Shown: positions 43,963 to 52,324 of the stretch, piece after piece
Layout: each line of letters starts with the position of its first letter
Numbering within the stretch: position 1 is the stretch's first letter
Assembly (NCBI GenBank): GCA_049323275.1
Contig: JBMOOM010000030.1
Coordinates: 1-64,000, forward strand
Source: Taklimakanibacter sp049323275
GTDB lineage: Bacteria; Pseudomonadota; Alphaproteobacteria; Rhizobiales; Aestuariivirgaceae
Length of the DNA stretch: 64,000 nucleotides
Reading direction: 5' to 3'
Made by a program: the position numbers and the translations under genes
Notes under the pieces: model-generated
What the model was told of the DNA's origin: nothing
Databases searched by the model: none
The model's input: the letters and a program-made list of their open reading frames with translations, nothing else

Positions 43963-44682
43963 CTACAGATCCAGATTGAAGTTTCGGCGAACAAGCGGCG
44001 CATGCTTGATCTTCGGCAGGGGCTCTTTCCCAGCATCTTTTACAGATTCCTTTTGCACCTCACTGCTTGCTAGGATATTCGATTGAGCTTCCAAAACGAC
44101 GACAGGCGTTCCGATCGGAACGCGCTCATAGAGATCCGCGACGTCTGCGTTCAAAAGACGGACACAACCCGACGAGACGGCCTTTCCGATCGAGGCAACC
44201 TGGAACGTTCCGTGTATCCGATAGAGTGTATCGACGTTACCCTGATACAAGTACAAAGCCCTAGCTCCTAGGGGATTGGTGGGGCCTCCCGGCATTCCAT
44301 CCGCCCATTTAGCCGCTTCTGGATCCCGTGCAACCATTTCCGCCGGCGGAGTCCAGCGTGGCCATCTCGCCTTGCGTCTTACTACCGCTCTGCCGGCCCA
44401 GGAGAATCCTTGACGCCCTACTCCAATACCGTAGCGCATTGCCATATTGTTCTCCGTCACCAGGTACAGGTATCGGTTTGATGCATCCACGACGATCGTG
44501 CCCGGCTTTTCGCCGGTGACATAGCGAACTTCCTGGCGCCTGAACTTTGGCGGCACGTGCTGCAGCTGCGCCTGCGAAATCTCAAATGGCTCGAGCACAT
44601 GGCCATTGGCCAGCGCCAAAGATGAACCTGAAACTGCTAAAGTCGCAGCTGATCCTACGCCAAGGAACTGTCGCCGGTTCAT
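43963..44682 (-). CDS. L,D-transpeptidase (YkuD domain)
   Basis: The 239-residue protein has a Tat-like signal (MNRRQFLGVGSAATLAVSGS) and a YkuD catalytic domain with HGTFQVASIGKAVSSGCVRLLN, the conserved histidine and the nucleophilic cysteine. It would form 3-3 peptidoglycan cross-links or anchor proteins to the wall. The ATG at 44682 is chosen at the signal; the open frame extends to 44817. It is close in sequence to the second transpeptidase at 58366 across the catalytic domain. It diverges from the CueO-like oxidase. Confidence 0.93.
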   Translation of the reverse strand: MNRRQFLGVGSAATLAVSGSSLALANGHVLEPFEISQAQLQHVPPKFRRQEVRYVTGEKPGTIVVDASNRYLYLVTENNMAMRYGIGVGRQGFSWAGRAVVRRKARWPRWTPPAEMVARDPEAAKWADGMPGGPTNPLGARALYLYQGNVDTLYRIHGTFQVASIGKAVSSGCVRLLNADVADLYERVPIGTPVVVLEAQSNILASSEVQKESVKDAGKEPLPKIKHAPLVRRNFNLDL

Positions 44683-45144
44683 ATCAGGATTTTCCTCATT
44701 TCGGTTAATTCGCTTCCTATCTCCGACCAACGGAGACTCAACACCATTTTCACCAACCAAGTTAAGGAAAGATTGCGGGTCTCCAATTGGCAGAAACGCT
44801 GCTCGATACTCGAGCAAAGGAAAACTGCATCAAGGAATTTTCGTTACATTGCCAAAAAGAGAGGAGCCGCCCAGCGAGAGCAGCTCTTTAAAGTGGCCTC
44901 CTAGCTTTTTGGTAGGCTAAACGTACCTTCTCTCCGAAAAAAGTGCGATAACATTCTCGTCATCCGGTTATGGGCAGCTGACCTAGACCTTCCAACGTTG
45001 GAAGCTTGCATTTAGTGAGACCTTAACCATCACAAGCATTGAGTTTCCTGGTCGACGCAAGACTGACGAGACCCAAGCGGGAGATGGCGCTAGGCGGGGC
45101 TTGTACGTTAAAATGGATAGACAACCTCGGAAAGAGACCAAACC
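44683..45144. other. Divergent intergenic region between transpeptidase and oxidase
   Basis: This 462-base stretch has no convincing gene. It must hold the promoters of the leftward L,D-transpeptidase and the rightward CueO-like oxidase. The only clear structure is the 16-base palindrome at 44989-45004. Confidence 0.6.
44989..45004. promoter_or_regulatory. Perfect palindrome upstream of CueO-like oxidase
   Basis: CTTCCAACGTTGGAAG is a perfect 16-base inverted repeat within ACCTTCC...GGAAGCT, 141 bases before the oxidase start. It resembles CueR/HmrR (MerR-type) copper operators, which carry ACCTTCC and GGAAGGT half sites, but the spacer is six rather than seven bases. Assignment to copper control is tentative. 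Confidence 0.45.
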
Positions 45145-46755
45145 ATGACGGTTTCGCGCAGAGCGCTTTTTCTAACTGGTGCGACTGCGGTGCTAGGCGG
45201 AGCTGCTCTTTTCGCGGTGAGAAGGCTCGATAGAGCTGGGCTAAAAGTCGAAAGCAATGACTTTTATACTAGACTCCCTATTCCTCGGCTAATCGATGCG
45301 CGCGAGGTTGGAAACACAATCGAGCTAACCGCGAAGTCCGACATCACCCAATTTCTACCCAATCTCGATGTAGAATCTTATGGGTATTCCGCACCTTATC
45401 TCGGACCGGTGATCCGTGTTTATAGCGGAGATTCAGTGAAGATGAGCGTTTCGAACCACCTCGATAATTCAACAACCGTTCACTGGCATGGGCTTTTCGT
45501 TCCATCGCAATTCGATGGCGGTCCCTACAATTCAATCGCTCCGGGGCAGACTTGGCAGCCGATCCTCGACATTGACCAGGCCGCCGCGACCACTTGGTTC
45601 CATCCTCAACTCCACCGCGATGCGGGACGGCAAACCTATATGGGTCTCGCCGGACTCCTTTACGTCGAAGACGGATCAGCAGCAGATCTGGGCTTACCGA
45701 GTCGATATGGCTTAGATGATCTACCGCTTGTACTGCAGGATCGAGCATTCGGACCGGACGGAGAGCTCGTCTATGATAATTCGCCGGCGACGATGATGCA
45801 GGGATATCGAGGAGACACAATAATCGTAAATGGTGCAATCGGCCCCGTTGCCGAAGTTCCAAAAGGGCTAGTGAGGTTACGGCTACTCAACGCAGCAAAT
45901 GCTCGCAATTTTCATCTCACCTTTGACGACAGCCGCCTCATGCATGTCATTGCTACCGATAACGGATATGTTCCTACTCCGGTCGGAGTTCATGAGTTGA
46001 CCATAGCGCCCGGTGAAAGATTCGAGATCCTGGTCGATTTCTCGGATGGCGCGGTCTCTTCGATACTCACCTATCCTGATCATCTGAAGCAGCCACTATG
46101 GGGAATGCCCGAATTGTTCAATGAGATTATTTACCACGTGACCGACGTGTTGACGCCCGTCGTCAGGCTTGACCCCGTTGACACTATTCCCATAAGGGCC
46201 AAGGATCCTCCCTCAAGGCTCGTCGATAGGCCAGCGCTCCAGATGCAAGGAGTTGGCAATCAACGCTTTTTTATCCTTGATAGCATGGCCGCGGTCAACG
46301 CCCCCATTCTCAAAGGCGCGGTCGAAATGCCGATATTCAGAGAACAAGGCGTTGCACAAGGCCGGGATCAGTCGCAATTAGCCGGTATTGACAGAAGGGG
46401 CAAACCTGTCGGCGCAGCGAGCAGTATTAGAATGGGCATCAACGGGAACGAGTTTGATATGTCTCGCCTCGACGCTACTGTAAAGGTCGGTGACCAGGAG
46501 ATTTGGCAGATCACTGGCACGGACATGGCTCACCCATTTCACATTCACGGCGCTTCATTTCATGTTCTGCAATTGGACGGCGCGCCTCCTCCGGAGCATT
46601 TGGCCGGTCCAAAAGACACTGTGCTTGTGAAGCAACAGGCTTTGCTTCTTGTCAACTTTACCCAAGAAGCAGATCCATCCGTGCCATTCGTCTTTCATTG
46701 CAGCATTTTGGAACATCAGGATGCGGGCATGATGGGACAATATACAGCCGTGTGA
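45145..46755 (+). CDS. CueO-like multicopper oxidase
   Basis: The 536-residue enzyme has a Tat-type signal (SRRALFLTGATAVLGGAALF) and intact copper sites: TVHWHGLFVP, WFHPQLHRDAG, HPFHIHGASFH and HCSILEHQDAGMM. The spacing and the WFHPQLH motif are those of CueO-like cuprous oxidases, distinct from the oxidase at 36558. It is transcribed alone and rightward. It probably oxidises Cu(I) in the periplasm. Confidence 0.93.
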   Translation: MTVSRRALFLTGATAVLGGAALFAVRRLDRAGLKVESNDFYTRLPIPRLIDAREVGNTIELTAKSDITQFLPNLDVESYGYSAPYLGPVIRVYSGDSVKMSVSNHLDNSTTVHWHGLFVPSQFDGGPYNSIAPGQTWQPILDIDQAAATTWFHPQLHRDAGRQTYMGLAGLLYVEDGSAADLGLPSRYGLDDLPLVLQDRAFGPDGELVYDNSPATMMQGYRGDTIIVNGAIGPVAEVPKGLVRLRLLNAANARNFHLTFDDSRLMHVIATDNGYVPTPVGVHELTIAPGERFEILVDFSDGAVSSILTYPDHLKQPLWGMPELFNEIIYHVTDVLTPVVRLDPVDTIPIRAKDPPSRLVDRPALQMQGVGNQRFFILDSMAAVNAPILKGAVEMPIFREQGVAQGRDQSQLAGIDRRGKPVGAASSIRMGINGNEFDMSRLDATVKVGDQEIWQITGTDMAHPFHIHGASFHVLQLDGAPPPEHLAGPKDTVLVKQQALLLVNFTQEADPSVPFVFHCSILEHQDAGMMGQYTAV

Positions 46756-47064
46756 CTCGGCTCACATCGTTCGCGTCCCGAAAGAAAGAATCCTTCGCAG
46801 AGCTATGGCGCAGCCTTCCGGAAGCAGCAAACAGCGATCCGCATCCCAGCAGTCCCCGAATACTGGTAGTGGGGACTTCTGCCGTGGTAGCGCTTCTTTC
46901 CGCTCACTGATGAAGCTAACATCGTCCTGGCGATCCACCCAACAGTCGGTAACGGATTATTGCGGAATCTCGAACAGTCTCGGCGGTTATTCTCGCCGCT
47001 GTGATGCTGGCGGTCCTTCAGCAAGAGCTCCGATTAATGTGATGGTCGGCACACCGCAACTGCT
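46756..47064. other. Intergenic stretch between oxidase and cytochrome c pseudogene
   Basis: This 309-base stretch has short overlapping frames on both strands but none with a ribosome site, signal or recognisable motif. It may contain the decayed 5' part of the cytochrome c gene that follows. I see no repeat or terminator. Confidence 0.5.
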
Positions 47065-47452
47065 GTGGCTGATGTATCCCTAACGGCTGCGGCGGTTCTG
47101 GCGCTCTACCGGCTTGGCTGGTTAGGCACGGGGAAAGTCATGATGCAGCTGAGATCGGCCTGGGGGCGATCTCTCTACGCTCCAACTGCGCGTTGCCAAA
47201 GCGAGAACCTCGACACGCCCGGTGGACGTCTTCTAACTCCGCCGCATGATGCATACGGCCATACATGTCACCCATCCGGACAGAATGTTAGTTGCTATCA
47301 ACAAGCAGGGCTTCAAGCCCTATGCCGGACAAGATTGTAAAAGCGGTATACCCACCTTCACCGGCGCGCTCAGCGACAAACAGATCGAGGCGATCGTAGC
47401 TTACATCAAGAGACATGGCCATAGAGGAACCAGGGATAGCAGGAGCTCATGA
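47065..47452 (+). pseudogene. Cytochrome c pseudogene
   Basis: Two frames together resemble a class I c-type cytochrome. The first has a hydrophobic N-terminus (AAAVLALYRLGWLGTG) and NLDTPGGRLLTPPHDAYGHT. The second, after a shift near 47260, gives HPDRMLVAINKQGF and then GIPTFTGALSDKQIEAIVAY, the typical C-terminal Met-ligand helix region. The expected CxxCH heme site is degraded to an APTARCQSE-like sequence. Frameshift plus loss of the heme motif marks a dead gene. It lies next to the CueO-like oxidase and the Rieske gene, so it may once have served as electron carrier. Confidence 0.7.
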
Positions 47453-47623
47453 ACTGGAGCTCGACCGCTTGCCAATGAGCGAATGCAGCCAGATCAACCC
47501 GCAGTGATGTCTATATGCCTGCCGTCGTTGTGCCCGTACTTGACCGCGACATCGCGCCGGTCTGGAAGAGTGGCGAGTAACCGCCTATATTGCTAGTCAT
47601 CACTGTTTGAAAGGCATGAACCA

Positions 47624-48184
47624 ATGCCTACCGCAGAAGCCCTCAACGGGAATAGACGTGATTTTCTTTTCATCGCGACCGGAGCGGCCGGAGCAGTTGG
47701 CACAGCTTTGGCTTTGTGGCCGTTTGTCGACCAGATGAATCCGGACGCTTCGGTCTTGGCGCTGTCGACAATCGAGTTCGATATGGCGCCCGTTGCCGAA
47801 GGCCAGAGTGTGACCATCAAATGGCGTGGCAATCCGGTTTTTATCCGCCACCGCATGCCCAAGGAAATCGAAGAGGCCAAGGCCGTCCCCATCGCGGACC
47901 TCGTCGATCCCGTGGCGCGGAACGCCAATCTGCCGGAAGATGCCGAAGCGACCGATCAAAATCGTGTTATCGGCGGTAAAGAGAACATGTTGGTGATGGT
48001 GGGGGTCTGCACTCATCTGGGCTGCGTTCCGCTCGGCCAGCAGGGTGACTATGGCGGTTGGTTCTGTCCTTGCCATGGCTCTCACTACGACACGGCGGGC
48101 CGTATCCGCAAAGGCCCGGCCCCGGAAAACCTGGCGGTCCCAAAATATGAATACATTTCCGAAACCAAGATCCGTATCGGTTGA
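47624..48184 (+). CDS. Rieske iron-sulfur protein of ubiquinol-cytochrome c reductase type
   Basis: The 186-residue protein has a twin-arginine signal anchor (NRRDFLFIATGAAGAVGTALALWPF) and the 2Fe-2S ligands in CTHLGC (C129, H131, C134) and CPCHGSHYD (C148, C150, H151). Length and motifs are those of PetA/UQCR-FS subunits. Cytochrome b and c1 genes do not follow, so it is an orphan, possibly an extra subunit exchanging into the main bc1 complex. Neighbouring cytochrome c is a pseudogene. Confidence 0.93.
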   Translation: MPTAEALNGNRRDFLFIATGAAGAVGTALALWPFVDQMNPDASVLALSTIEFDMAPVAEGQSVTIKWRGNPVFIRHRMPKEIEEAKAVPIADLVDPVARNANLPEDAEATDQNRVIGGKENMLVMVGVCTHLGCVPLGQQGDYGGWFCPCHGSHYDTAGRIRKGPAPENLAVPKYEYISETKIRIG

Positions 48185-48212
48185 GTGGAGTGATAAGCAG
48201 GGCGGAGGGGTC

Positions 48213-48259
48213 GGTTACAGACAGTTAAAAAACCCCACTGGCTTCACACCAAAGTGATG
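48213..48259 (+). promoter_or_regulatory. Upstream element shared with the other copper cluster
   Basis: GGTTACAG (48213-48220) and TTCACACCAAAGTGATG (48243-48259) repeat the two blocks seen before the intact copper operon (38573-38608). The distance from GGTTACAG to the first gene is about the same (108 and 105 bases), while the spacing between blocks differs by 11. The element is therefore likely a functional control site duplicated along with the operon. Confidence 0.5.
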
Positions 48260-48328
48260 AACCAACTCGCCTGGTACCAATACGGGCTATAGTTTGTACC
48301 GCAAACGACCCGTATTATTGAACTCGCC

Positions 48329-48694
48329 ATGATTAAATCGTCGGCCCGGCGCTTTTTGACACTTGTGCTCTCGGTCTTCCTTACCTTGAGCCTCACCCTA
48401 TCCACCGTTCAGGCAGGTAGCATGGCATCTGAAATCGGCAAGATGTCCGCGACTTCCGACAATGAAAACTCGACATCCGGTGCCTGCCAGAAATGCTTGA
48501 GCAAAAACGATCACGCGGCCATGGTTACTGTTTGCGGAACGGTTTGCATGGTACCCGCCGCTGCGATGTCTCCGCAGGAGACTCTGGCGGTATTTGCGCT
48601 TGCACAGATCGAATTCCCTCGGCGGCATTCACTTCTCCACGGGCGCGTATCCCCGCCCGACCCCTACCCTCCTCGATCCAGCACAATCGGCTGA
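48329..48694 (+). CDS. Small exported Cys-pair protein, first gene of second copper cluster
   Basis: The 121-residue protein parallels the one at 38122: signal peptide (FLTLVLSVFLTLSLTLSTVQA), ACQKC and VCGTVC cysteine pairs, and C-terminal SPPDPYPPRS. The Met-rich stretch is shortened. It remains an open frame although most genes behind it have decayed, so it may still be made. Start is ATG 48329, matching the paralogue. Confidence 0.78.
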   Translation: MIKSSARRFLTLVLSVFLTLSLTLSTVQAGSMASEIGKMSATSDNENSTSGACQKCLSKNDHAAMVTVCGTVCMVPAAAMSPQETLAVFALAQIEFPRRHSLLHGRVSPPDPYPPRSSTIG

Positions 48695-48729
48695 CGCTCG
48701 GCTACTGCTTCTGAAAGCAAGCTGAGCGC

Positions 48730-49437
48730 ATGAACGCGCTTCGGACTGCCCTATCGCACCAAAGGAAGCGGTTCCCGTTCACAGATGTCCGTCATCGCAT
48801 GAAGTATCTAGCAGTGATCGTCCCTTCCAGTTTCTTTCTCTCACACCGCCAAATCGTCCTCCTGGCGGGTGTGGGGTTGCCCCCCGGAACAGCGATCTTG
48901 CCGATCTCGTCCGTGCGTTCCCCCTCCCCGCCGCGCGAACTTCGGCTGGTCGCTGCTCCGGGCAAGGCAGCCGTTACCAGAGAGAGCCTGCCATATGTAG
49001 AAGTCCTGGCTTGTGACGGCATCATACCGGTACGACTGGCCCGCTTGCGGCAGGATGACCCCGTATGCATTGATGTCGAGAACAAGCTCGATCAGGACAT
49101 TACGGTCCATTGGCGCGGCATCAGGTTGCCGAGTGCCATGGATGGCGTGCCGGGCTTGACAGCGTCCCCGGTCAAGTCCGGCACGACCGGCAAATATGAG
49201 TTTACTCCTCCGGGTGCTGGAACCTTCTGGTATCAGCCGCAAGCCAACACCTCCGGCCGTGGTCTCGCCGTCGCGCTCGCCGTCAAAAAGCGGGAATCCG
49301 CTGCAACCAATAGCGAGCTCGTCTGGAGGTTTAGCGACTGGCAGCTCGAGAATGACGGACAGATCGCATCCGACTTCGGCAGTATGATGGATGCTGCCAT
49401 GTCGGGCCGGGTTGGCAAGAACGAGGCGATGCCATGA
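48730..49437 (+). pseudogene. Truncated multicopper oxidase paralogue
   Basis: The 235-residue frame matches the N-terminal 40 per cent or so of the oxidase at 36558 but has lost function. The twin-arginine SRRQ is now SHRQ, the ligand motif HWHGIR is HWRGIR, and YHPHAHS is YQPQANT. Sequence identity ends at MSGRVGK, followed by a few residues and the TlpA start, so the rest of the oxidase and the DUF411 gene were deleted. No further copper sites remain. Confidence 0.85.
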
Positions 49438-50063
49438 ATGCGATCGACACAGATCGCCTATCGGCGGTCGAGGCACCCCTGTTGCAAGAATGGCCATCTC
49501 TTCCCGCGTTGTCACGACGACTCATGCTCGTTTTGCCGGCCGCAGCTTTCGCCGGTCTGGCCGGCGCGCATGTCCGGGGGCTCACGCGGAATCCTTCGCA
49601 ACTGACATCCACTCTTATTGAGAGGGAAGATCCTGAGTTCATTCTTCCATCGGCCCGAGGCCGCAGGCTCGGCCTGTCGAGCGACGACCTAAAAGGGCAA
49701 ATGTCGCTGGTCAATTTCTTCGCATCCTGGTGCGCTCCTTGCCGCCTGGAGCACCCATTCTTCCTGGGCTTCAGCCGGAAAGGCATCATTCCTCTCTACG
49801 GCAACAACCACAAGGACACACCCGAGAACGCGACCCACTGGCTGAATACTCTCGGCAATCCCTATGCGCACACCGGCGCCTGCCTCGACGGGCGGGTCGG
49901 CATCGACTGGGGCGTCTACGACATTCCCGAAACCTTCGTCATCGGCACCGACGGACGCGGCGCCTACAGGCGTATCTGCCAGCTGACGCAGCGCGCGGTC
50001 GATAAAACCATCCTTCCGCTCGTCAATCGACTGCAGAAAGACTTAGGGAATCCCAAATCATGA
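49434..50063 (+). CDS. TlpA/DsbE-type thioredoxin, second copy
   Basis: The 209-residue protein is the paralogue of the one at 35431: same MNAIDTDRL start, membrane anchor, FFASWCAPCRLEHP active site and GVYDIPETFVIGTDG cis-proline region. The frame is intact despite the decayed oxidase fused just upstream, whose stop it overlaps by four bases. It may therefore still be translated, coupled to the remnant. Confidence 0.88.
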   Translation: MNAIDTDRLSAVEAPLLQEWPSLPALSRRLMLVLPAAAFAGLAGAHVRGLTRNPSQLTSTLIEREDPEFILPSARGRRLGLSSDDLKGQMSLVNFFASWCAPCRLEHPFFLGFSRKGIIPLYGNNHKDTPENATHWLNTLGNPYAHTGACLDGRVGIDWGVYDIPETFVIGTDGRGAYRRICQLTQRAVDKTILPLVNRLQKDLGNPKS

Positions 50064-50626
50064 AATGGCTCGCTTTATCGGTCGCTGCCGCACTGCTCCT
50101 GCTGGGTGTAGTGGCTTTGGCACAAATGCCGGGCGACTACGTCATGAGCCAGCCACCAAAACCCATGCCGACATTCGAGTTCGCCGATGACCAGGACCGG
50201 CCCCCCAGACTGAGCGAGTTCCAGGGCAAGGTCGTGCCGCTGAATGTCTGGGCGACATGGTGCAGCCCCTGCCGGAAGGAGATGCCAGCTTTGGGTCGTC
50301 TTCAGTCCGCTCCTGGAAACAACGATTTCCAGATGGTCGCGTCCTCCGTCGACCGCCAGGGCCTCTCCGCGGTGAAGCGCTTCTATGCGGAGATCGGAAT
50401 CAAGCATCTGCCCATGTTTAGCGATACACGGGTTAGGACGTTGCCGAAGCTTACCGTCTTCGGCATACCGACCACTCTCTTGATCGACCTGCAAAGCCAG
50501 GAAATCGGGCGGCTCATCGGCCCAGCTGATTGGAACAGGCTGGAAATAGTCGCCTTTCTCTCGAACGTCATCGCCGAGCAAAGCGGCTTCACTTCATCAG
50601 TGGAGCAGAAGGAGAATAGCCCATGA
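50060..50626 (+). CDS. TlpA-family thioredoxin, second copy
   Basis: The 188-residue paralogue of the protein at 34868 keeps the signal peptide, the WATWCSPCRKEMPAL active site and the FGIPTTLLIDLQS region. Both neighbours overlap it by four bases, as in the other cluster. It appears intact. Confidence 0.88.
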   Translation: MKWLALSVAAALLLLGVVALAQMPGDYVMSQPPKPMPTFEFADDQDRPPRLSEFQGKVVPLNVWATWCSPCRKEMPALGRLQSAPGNNDFQMVASSVDRQGLSAVKRFYAEIGIKHLPMFSDTRVRTLPKLTVFGIPTTLLIDLQSQEIGRLIGPADWNRLEIVAFLSNVIAEQSGFTSSVEQKENSP

Positions 50627-51063
50627 CTGTTTCGGATCCCGCCGGCGACACACAACCCTCATTCGGGGGCCATTTGCTTTGCGCTATCCGTTATTACGCG
50701 GGCTGCCGGATCGGATTAATCATCATTGCCGCGGTAGCACTCGGCCTTGGTGCCTACTACAATTGGGGCTTGCTGGTTGCTATTGGCCTCGCGCCGATCC
50801 TTCTTGGTGCTTTGCCATGCGTCGCGATGTTCGCATCGGGTCTCTGCATGAGTGGGCGAAAAAGAGTCAGAGTAATGTGCCGGCTTCGATGCAGCTCTTG
50901 CTCGATAAATCCAGAGAGCAGCCAGCCCGTGAGTTGGGAGGACCACTTGGTGACGATCACCTTGGGACAGATGTGTCAGAGCAACCGACCAACGCAGCAC
51001 TACGCAACCGCAAAGATTGCTGCTGAATACTTTGTGAAAGGAGTACGACTATGCGCAAAGTAA
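50623..51063 (+). pseudogene. Frameshifted copy of the two-helix Cys-tail membrane protein
   Basis: The first about 80 residues match the protein at 34494 (IIIAAVALGLGAYYNWGLL, LPCVAMFASGLC). Then the frame diverges: the matching tail, ending EQPTNAALRNRKDCC, continues in another frame and stops at 51026, against QPTRSTSGSRTGCC in the intact copy. A frameshift near 50850-50870 therefore replaces the C-terminal Cys tail with unrelated sequence running to 51063. Confidence 0.7.
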
Positions 51064-51216
51064 TCACGACTATCGGTGCCGCCACGTTCCTCATCGGCTG
51101 CGTAATAGATGAACAAGATGATGAGGTTCTGCAACAAGATAATGGAGAGCGCCATGCGCGACCCCGATAAGGAGATGCCAATAGAGCCTCCAGCCGAGCC
51201 TGAGAAAAAAGGCTGA
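51051..51216 (+). pseudogene. Decayed Met-rich copper protein
   Basis: The remnant starts MRKVITTIGAATFLIGC at 51051, like the signal of the Met-rich protein at 34193. The C-terminal part continues in another frame from 51109 with MNKMMRFCNKIMESAM and EMPIEPPAEPEKKG, close to MNKMMDLCSKMM and MPMEPPAATEKKS. The central Met run is deleted and the halves are out of frame. It occupies the same position between the two-helix gene and SCO as in the intact cluster. Confidence 0.75.
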
Positions 51217-51271
51217 AACCCGGTCGGCCGTTATTTGAGGGTCAAACGGCTCGACCCTCTCTGGCACCCAC

Positions 51272-51988
51272 ATGAGAGAAACAACATCGATATCAGTTAC
51301 GCGAAGGGCAGCTCTCGGCCTGGTGGTGACTACTTCATTCGCTCTGCCTGCCTTTTCGCATTCGCTGAAAGAGGTCGAAGAGAATCTTTATGAGAAGGAG
51401 AAATATTACCAGCCGGTCGACGTTGAGGCACCGAACTTCACTTTGCGGGACGCAGATGGGCGCACCATCGGCCTGGCGGACTTCAAGAGCAAGGTCGTCG
51501 TACTGCATTTCATATACGCCAGTTGCCGGGATCTTTGTCCACTCCACGCCGAGAAGATCGCAGCGGTCCAGAAGATGGTGAATATCACGCCGATGAGGAA
51601 CAAGGTGCAGTTTGTCACCGTCACCACCGATCCCAAACGCGATAAGGGTCAGGTTCTGCGCGACTATGGCGAGAACCATGGTCTCGATCCGGTGAACTGG
51701 ATGTTTCTGACGGCTGCAGCCGGTGAGCCCGAAGACACGACCCGCCGGCTTGCCAAGGCCTATGAGGTCGAATTCAGTTTGGGGGAGAATGGCAATGCGC
51801 AGATGCGCGGAGCGGTCACAAGTGTCATCGACCAGGAGGGGTTACTGCGTGGCCGGTTTCACGGGCTCGACTTCCAAGACGTGAACATGGTGATTTTCAT
51901 CAATGCCCTAATCAACAAAGTCCAGGTCCCGCACGCCGACCGCAAGTCCGGTTTTTGGAGGAGGCTTGGGCAATGGTGGTGGCCATGA
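51272..51988 (+). CDS. SCO1/SenC copper chaperone, second copy
   Basis: The 238-residue paralogue of the protein at 33423 keeps an N-terminal anchor, the copper cysteines in ASCRDLCPL, and the distal histidine in RFHGLDF. By eye about four fifths of residues are identical. The frame is intact, although its CcdA partner downstream is a pseudogene. It could still work with the CcdA of the other cluster. Confidence 0.92.
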   Translation: MRETTSISVTRRAALGLVVTTSFALPAFSHSLKEVEENLYEKEKYYQPVDVEAPNFTLRDADGRTIGLADFKSKVVVLHFIYASCRDLCPLHAEKIAAVQKMVNITPMRNKVQFVTVTTDPKRDKGQVLRDYGENHGLDPVNWMFLTAAAGEPEDTTRRLAKAYEVEFSLGENGNAQMRGAVTSVIDQEGLLRGRFHGLDFQDVNMVIFINALINKVQVPHADRKSGFWRRLGQWWWP

Positions 51989-52230
51989 CTGCCATCTCCG
52001 AAATCGATCTTTTCGCCGCCTTGTCCGCGGAAGGTGATCTCGTTTCTTTCGCCCCCCTGTGTTGTCTCTGGTGCCAGATTGCTTCTCCTATGTTTCGGCA
52101 CTTCAATAGTGACTGCGATCGAGGCTCCCCCCTCCTCACCTGCTCGACGTTTGGTACTCATCTCGTGCGCCGGCTTCGTTTTCGGATATTTGTGGCCCTG
52201 GGTGCTACTGCGACGAATGCAATGTTGAAC
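51985..52230 (+). pseudogene. Decayed CcdA-like transporter
   Basis: The start (MTAISEIDLFAAL) matches CcdA at 33426 and keeps the ATGA overlap with SCO. Conserved pieces then recur in different frames: MISFLSPPCV, CVLPLVP(D)CFSYVSALQ, and SCAGFVFGYLWPWV. At least two frameshifts and loss of the C-terminal two thirds make it non-functional. Confidence 0.75.
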
Positions 52231-52324
52231 GATGAAAATCCCGCCTCTGCTACCTTCGCGCTTTGGAACCATCTTTCAAGACGGGCAATTCTGCTGTCGT
52301 AGGCCGATTATAAGGAGTTCCCAA

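Noticed and set aside
46805..47083. 92-residue plus-strand frame after the CueO-like oxidase
   Set aside because: It has no ribosome site or recognisable motif and overlaps other equally poor frames; it probably belongs to the decayed upstream part of the cytochrome c gene.
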